Source: Citrus sinensis (Eukaryota > Streptophyta > Magnoliopsida > Sapindales > Rutaceae). Taken from it: a stretch of 64,000 nucleotides of DNA. The notes under the pieces are model-generated. The model saw only the letters and a list, made by a program, of their open reading frames with translations, was not told the origin of the DNA and ran no database searches. This document shows, one piece after another, positions 59,835 through 64,000 of the stretch (position 1 is its first letter; the number at the start of each line of letters is the position of its first letter). The position numbers and the translations under genes were made by a program. Where the stretch lies: positions 34,497,001 to 34,561,000 of the forward strand of contig NC_068560.1 in the NCBI RefSeq assembly GCF_022201045.2, written 5' to 3'.

Positions 59835-61210
59835 GGGAAATGTTCTTATATAGCCATTTTTAAAAACCTGTTATCGAAAATAGTCATAAAATAAAATGTC
59901 TTAAAATAATAATCATACATTTGTTATCAACTAAATTACCCCTCTTCAAATACTATTGTTGAAATCACCTAAATTACCTATTTCCCGTCATTGCCTGGCA
60001 TCGCCCATCATCGCCCGTCGTCTTATAAGTTTCTTTTTACAGCCCCATCATCACAATCTCACCATCACTGCCCCTATTATCACAGCCTCCGTCAACCAAA
60101 AGTTATGCATTATCAATGGCGTGAGGATTCGACCTAAAAGTACGACTCTCTTACACTTTTACAATAAATTTTAATTGATTGGTGGATTATTGTTGATAGA
60201 AAAGCACATTAGGATATGTACTGACATGAACAATTCAAAAAAAATTTAAGATTAATGTTTGCAAAATATTAACACATTAGATGTTTGTTAAAATGTCTAT
60301 AAGAAATTTTTTTCAATTATCTCAATAAATTTGCTGAGCTAATTCCTAGTGATCTACTCTTTAATACCAAAGGTACTTAGTAGTATGAAGTTTACACTTA
60401 TTTCATAAACTTTTTTTTTTTTTTATGTTGGCTGTTAGCATCCATCGTCCGCAACTTTTATGGGTGAATGTGGGCAATGTGGTGCCATCGCCTGCCCATG
60501 TTGCAGGCGATGACTGGTATCGCCCGCAACAAGTGCGGGCAAAGGGTGTCATCACAAGGGCGATGCATGCCTTCGCCCGCGCTTCTTGCAAGTGGTATTA
60601 CTAAGAAATGCGGGCGAAGGATGCATCGCCCGAGCAATGAATGCCTTCGCCCGCAAGAAGGGTAGGGGATGCCAACCTTTGCCTGCGATCTAGGATTCCT
60701 TTATAATCATAGAAACACATAATTTACCAGACATTTCCTATTTTTTGGATTCACACAATCAAATATCTATCCACATTGTAATAAAAATTAATAAAGATAT
60801 TTGCTTATACAAAACCCATATATAAAACTTAATCAATCTTACAATCTAAATTTTTTTTTAAAAAAACTAACCTTAATTCCTTCTTGAGCATTTTTTTTTT
60901 GTGTGTTGATTGATTTTGTCTTCAGTGCTAGTTAACAATTGTTGTTTGATGCATATGAAATCGGAGTAGTTTTGTGTTTAGTTGTTTGAGGGAGTTTGAG
61001 AAGTCAAATGAGAGGAGTTTTATGGAGTTTGTGTTTAGTTGTTGAGGTGAAATAGTTTGTATTTAGTTGTTGGTATGAAATGAAATACGAGCTTTAGAGA
61101 AGAGTAATTTAATCCCAAAAAAGTGTGTGTGGTTATTATTTTAAAAACTTCTATTGTATGGCCAATTTTGATAATGAGTTTTTGAAAGTGGCTATATAAC
61201 AAAAATTTCT
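59835..61210. mobile_element. Non-autonomous Mutator-like element with long inverted ends
   Basis: The left end (59835-59952) and the complement of the right end (about 61092-61210) align over about 115 bp: TTATATAGCCA near the tip, then AAAAACCTGTTATC / AAAAACTCATTATC, and further in CTAAATTAC / TTAAATTAC. The element is 1376 bp. A 9-bp flank AAAGTTTTT / AAAGTTTTA (59826-59834 and 61211-61219, one mismatch) fits a Mutator-type target duplication. The interior has no transposase. It has a GC-rich block (about 60445-60680) of repeated GCCCGCA/TGCGGGC and CATCGCCC words, with a smaller copy near 59985-60022. Open frames at 60403-60591 (-) and 60468-60665 (+) are this block read both ways. Confidence 0.65.
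60445..60680. repeat. GC-rich repeat block with inverted words
   Basis: Imperfect repeats of CTTCGCCCGC, GCATCGCCC and their complements (GCGGGCGAAGG, GGGCGATGCATG) alternate, so many short hairpins can form. Its composition is strikingly unlike the surrounding AT-rich DNA. Confidence 0.8.
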
Positions 61211-61335
61211 AAAGTTTTATATAATATTTCATAGGTGAGTTTCATAATTTGATGTATAAACAAAATATTTCTTTTTAACTCCACCTTTCATAAAATTTAG
61301 TCAAAGTTTTATATAATATTTCATAGGTAATTTCA
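61211..61335. repeat. Tandem duplication, period 92 bp
   Basis: AAAGTTTTATATAATATTTC followed by ATAGGT occurs at 61211 and again at 61303. The sequence before the second copy (CCACCTTTCATAAAATTTAGTC) also matches, with small changes, the DNA just left of the Mutator-like element at about 59803-59825. Confidence 0.8.
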
Positions 61336-62414
61336 TGAATTAATTTTTATTCATTTTTTAATATGAAATGATGTCAAGTATCCCTTCAATTTGATATTTT
61401 TAAATAATCGTAACACATAGATTAATATATAATTTAATTAATATCAAATCTATTTATTTCAACAAACCAATTTTAAAATTGTCCAAAATTTACAATTCAT
61501 AAACGATGTCTCAAGGCTTTTTATTGTAACATTAGTACATTGCCCTATGATTTTGAGAGCTCCCGCTTTTGCTTGTGCATCAAGGACGGATGGCATTGGG
61601 CAAGAAGGGGCAATTGCCCCCAGTTGATTAAAAATGTCCTTAAATCATATCACCATTATTTAACTTCTAGTCCCTGAGAACTTAGATGAAATGCTCCCAT
61701 GTAAAGCTAACAAATTTTGATACGATGCGTTTATTTGATACAAGAACAACGTGAATAAATAGGTTTACGTCATTAACCCATTTACACATGTGTATCAACA
61801 TAAACCTTTAACATTACTCACTAAAATACCATCTTTTTAACATTTAAAAAAATTAAGAATACATTTTTAATTAGTTAAATAAAATAAAAATAAAGTAAAA
61901 ACCCTAAATCTAAGCTAATTAATGCTGATAGGTCATTATGAAAACTTAAATATTGGATATGATTCTCTCTTTTTTTGTAAATGACAAATATTTATATGGT
62001 ATTTAATTTTGTGAACTTTTAGATATATTTAGAACTTCCATGGTGTAAAACTGTAAATGTGTAATTTTTTTTTGGGGGGGGGGGGGGGGGTACAAAGTAG
62101 TGAAATTTATATCAAATGGATTTGTAATGTTTAATAAAAATTTTGTAAATATATAGGTATTAAGTGAGTTATTAAGCTATATCGTGTTAAGTGGTTCGAT
62201 TACTTGATTATTAAATTAATTGTGCTTGGTCATCTATTTATTTTTATGTTAGGTTAATGTCTTAATATTTTAACATAATTATTAAATTGATTGTATTTGT
62301 ATCAGCTTAAATATGACGTGAACCAATGACCCACTTTTCCATATACCTTCGTAGTTGAAGAATTTAATTCTCTACTTCAAAAGCTTAATTAAAATGTCTT
62401 ATGAATCCATTCTT
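61336..62414. other. Intergenic DNA
   Basis: AT-rich. It contains a 14-bp perfect palindrome (GGGGCAATTGCCCC, 61607-61620) and a 17-base G run at 62074-62090. No gene seen. Confidence 0.45.
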
Positions 62415-62430
62415 AAGTTGCTCATGCTAA

Positions 62431-62699
62431 CCACTCAGCTATTGTGAGAGCAGTGGTCCGATTCTCTATAAAGTATCATAAGGGTTTAATTCATTATTCA
62501 ATTATAAAAAAATTATTTAGTGAAGTTCTTTCTTTTAAAATGTGAGTGAAGTAGGTTTTTCTTAAATATTAGAGAGGATTAAAATTTAAATAGTATTATA
62601 CAAAATCTAATAATTAATCTTATATAATATGAATTGTAATAAAAAAATTATAATAGGAGAAATAAGCTCATGTATTTAAACAAAAAAAAAAAAAAAAAA
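62431..62699 (+). mobile_element. tRNA-derived SINE
   Basis: The body begins with a tRNA-like head (CCACTCAGCTATTGTGAGAG, then GTGGTCCGATTCTC near the B-box position). It continues with the same 3' part as the SINE at 29041-29365 (GTGAGTGAAGTAGG, TATTAGAGAGGATT, ATATAATATGAATTGTAA, CTCATGTA) and ends in an A-run of about 20. A 16-bp duplication with one mismatch (AAGTTGCTCATGCTAA and AAGTTGCTCGTGCTAA, at 62415-62430 and 62700-62715) flanks it. Confidence 0.88.
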
Positions 62700-62715
62700 A
62701 AGTTGCTCGTGCTAA

Positions 62716-63035
62716 ACGCCATCCCTGCTTTTACTATTTCTCATGACCAAACCCATGCAAATAAACCAATTCTCGTAAGATGACACATCATTTCAATCAT
62801 CAAATGTCCACACAGCAACGGTACACGATAAAAGAACCAAAAAAATCGCGTCCACACCACTCCACCGAATCACTGCCCTCTTTCGTTGACTCGTCCTCTT
62901 CACGACGACTCCATCATCTTCCTTGAAAGATCCTCTTCACAACGTTAATGGCTGTCATTTTCTTATCTTCCTTCATCCTCTCCTCTCAGAACGCTGACAA
63001 GTTTTTCCCTGTCTAAAACTTTAGTTCTTCTTCAT
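62716..63035 (+). promoter_or_regulatory. Promoter and leader of the receptor-like kinase, with a uORF
   Basis: A CT-rich leader precedes the kinase start. A complete 22-codon upstream frame (62948-63016), starting MAVIFLSSFILSS, ends 19 bp before the kinase ATG. It may dampen translation. Nothing more specific was found. Confidence 0.45.
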
Positions 63036-64000
63036 ATGGGTCCCTCTATTCAAGCACTGATCGCAGCAGCGGCAAGCTTCGTTGTCATAACCCTAATCTT
63101 CGCCATCATCTTACTCTTCTGCAAACGAACCTATAAACCACCCACCTACCGAACCCGCGCCGTGAACCGCCCCCAGCCCAACCGTTGCTCCGACCTCAGC
63201 TCCATCGCGTTATTTGACAGCGCGTCTTTTGACCCATCTCTTAGCCAAATCTCCATGTCTGAACTTATCGACGCCACCGAGAACTTCTCGACGGACAAAA
63301 TTATCGGGGACGGCAGTTTCGGCTTTGTTTACAAGGCAAAGCTTTCTAGCGGTGTCACCGTCGCCATAAAAAAGCTCGACAAAGACGCTTTTCAAGGCTT
63401 CCGTGAATTCCGGGCTGAAATGGAAACCCTAGGCAAGCTCCGGCACAGAAACATCGTTAAGATTCTCGGGTACTGTGCTTCGGGTTTGGATCGGGTCTTG
63501 ATTTACGAGTTCGTCGAGAATGGAAGCCTCGACCAATGGTTGCACGACACGTCGAGGAATGATGACGTGGATGGGTCGAAACAGTTGAACAGCCTGTGTC
63601 CGTTATCTTGGGAGACGAGAGTGAAGATAGTTAGGGGTGTGGCTAATGGGCTGGCTTACTTGCATGGGCTTGAAAAGCCCATTATACACAGGGATATCAA
63701 GTCCAGTAATGTGTTGTTGGATTCGGATTTCGAGGCCCATATATCTGATTTCGGGCTTGCGAGAAGAATCGATACTTCGCACTCGCACGTGTCAACGCAA
63801 GTCGCCGGAACAATGGGATATATGCCACCGGAGTACTTGGGCGGGAACACGGCGGCAACAGTGATGCTGGACGTTTACAGCTTCGGGATTCTTATGATCG
63901 AGATTGCGACTCAAATTAGGCCCAATTTGCCGGTAGTGTTGGACGGGCAGGAAGTTGGGCTTCTAGAGTGGGCTAGGACTATGGAGGCGAGAAACAAGGA
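63036..64000 (+). CDS. Receptor-like protein kinase lacking an ectodomain, 5' part
   Basis: The frame is open from the ATG at 63036 to the window edge (321 complete codons, no intron so far). Residues 5-29 form one membrane segment right after the start, so the outside part is only a few residues. A short basic linker precedes ISMSELIDATENFS. The kinase domain follows: Gly-loop GDGSFGFVY (91-99), catalytic Lys 112 in VAIKK, HRD 218-220 in IIHRDIKSSNVLL, DFG 238-240, and GTMGYMPPEY in the activation segment. All key residues for activity are present. The sequence resembles the EMS1-type LRR-RLK kinase group, but without leucine-rich repeats. It is probably a plasma-membrane or cytoplasmic-face Ser/Thr kinase; the ligand or partner is unknown. 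Subdomains after LLEWARTMEARNK lie outside the window. Confidence 0.9.
   Translation, partial: MGPSIQALIAAAASFVVITLIFAIILLFCKRTYKPPTYRTRAVNRPQPNRCSDLSSIALFDSASFDPSLSQISMSELIDATENFSTDKIIGDGSFGFVYKAKLSSGVTVAIKKLDKDAFQGFREFRAEMETLGKLRHRNIVKILGYCASGLDRVLIYEFVENGSLDQWLHDTSRNDDVDGSKQLNSLCPLSWETRVKIVRGVANGLAYLHGLEKPIIHRDIKSSNVLLDSDFEAHISDFGLARRIDTSHSHVSTQVAGTMGYMPPEYLGGNTAATVMLDVYSFGILMIEIATQIRPNLPVVLDGQEVGLLEWARTMEARNK

Noticed and set aside
60403-60665. Cys/Arg-rich frames on both strands that look like small secreted peptides
   Set aside because: They are the GC-rich repeat core of the Mutator-like element read in both directions.
63210-63850. Minus-strand frames opposite the kinase, and the plus-strand frame 63637-63864
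   Set aside because: They are out-of-frame shadows of the receptor-like kinase coding sequence, whose own frame has every kinase motif.

Overview
The window is nuclear DNA of a flowering plant, most likely a woody eudicot of the Citrus type. The evidence is AT-rich sequence, multi-exon genes with GT-AG introns, plant-specific protein families, tRNA-derived SINEs, MITEs and LTR remnants. The genus is an inference from the feel of the protein sequences; no search was run. Exon boundaries were set by hand from splice sites, reading frame and family similarity.

Layout. 1-1275 (-): 5' end of a LIKE-COV (LCV2-type) membrane protein gene. It shares a 738-bp divergent promoter, which carries an E2F-type site, with RNR1 (2014-8458, +, 17 exons), the ribonucleotide reductase large subunit. 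8459-21378 is gene-poor and holds a 735-bp hAT-type MITE nested inside a Mutator-type MITE, both with intact target-site duplications. 21379-23233 (+) is a two-exon ABR1/ERF110-type AP2/ERF transcription factor. 23234-31336 is mostly intergenic, with SINEs and one possible 49-residue protein gene on the minus strand. 31337-42497 is a tandem cluster of invertase/pectin methylesterase inhibitor (PMEI) genes: four intact copies (three -, one +), one frame-disturbed copy, one clear pseudogene and one doubtful remnant. A solo LTR and two SINEs lie among them. 43923-49581 (-) is a DHHC protein S-acyltransferase (PAT08 type, 5 exons). 49582-54612 is intergenic with a second LTR-like element. 54613-59169 (+) is the SET-domain histone methyltransferase ASHH1/SDG26 (9 exons). 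59835-61210 is a non-autonomous element with about 115-bp terminal inverted repeats (Mutator-like) and a GC-rich repeat core. 62431-62699 is a SINE. 63036-64000 (+) is the 5' part of a receptor-like kinase with almost no extracellular domain, cut by the window edge.

The genes do not form a pathway. Six unrelated, well-conserved single genes flank one locally expanded family (the PMEI cluster), and most remaining structure comes from transposition. I found no CRISPR, phage, operon or free-standing tRNA/rRNA gene, and no clearly new biological system. The most unusual items are the frame-balanced PMEI copy, the transposon nested inside a transposon, and the Mutator-like element with a hairpin-rich core.
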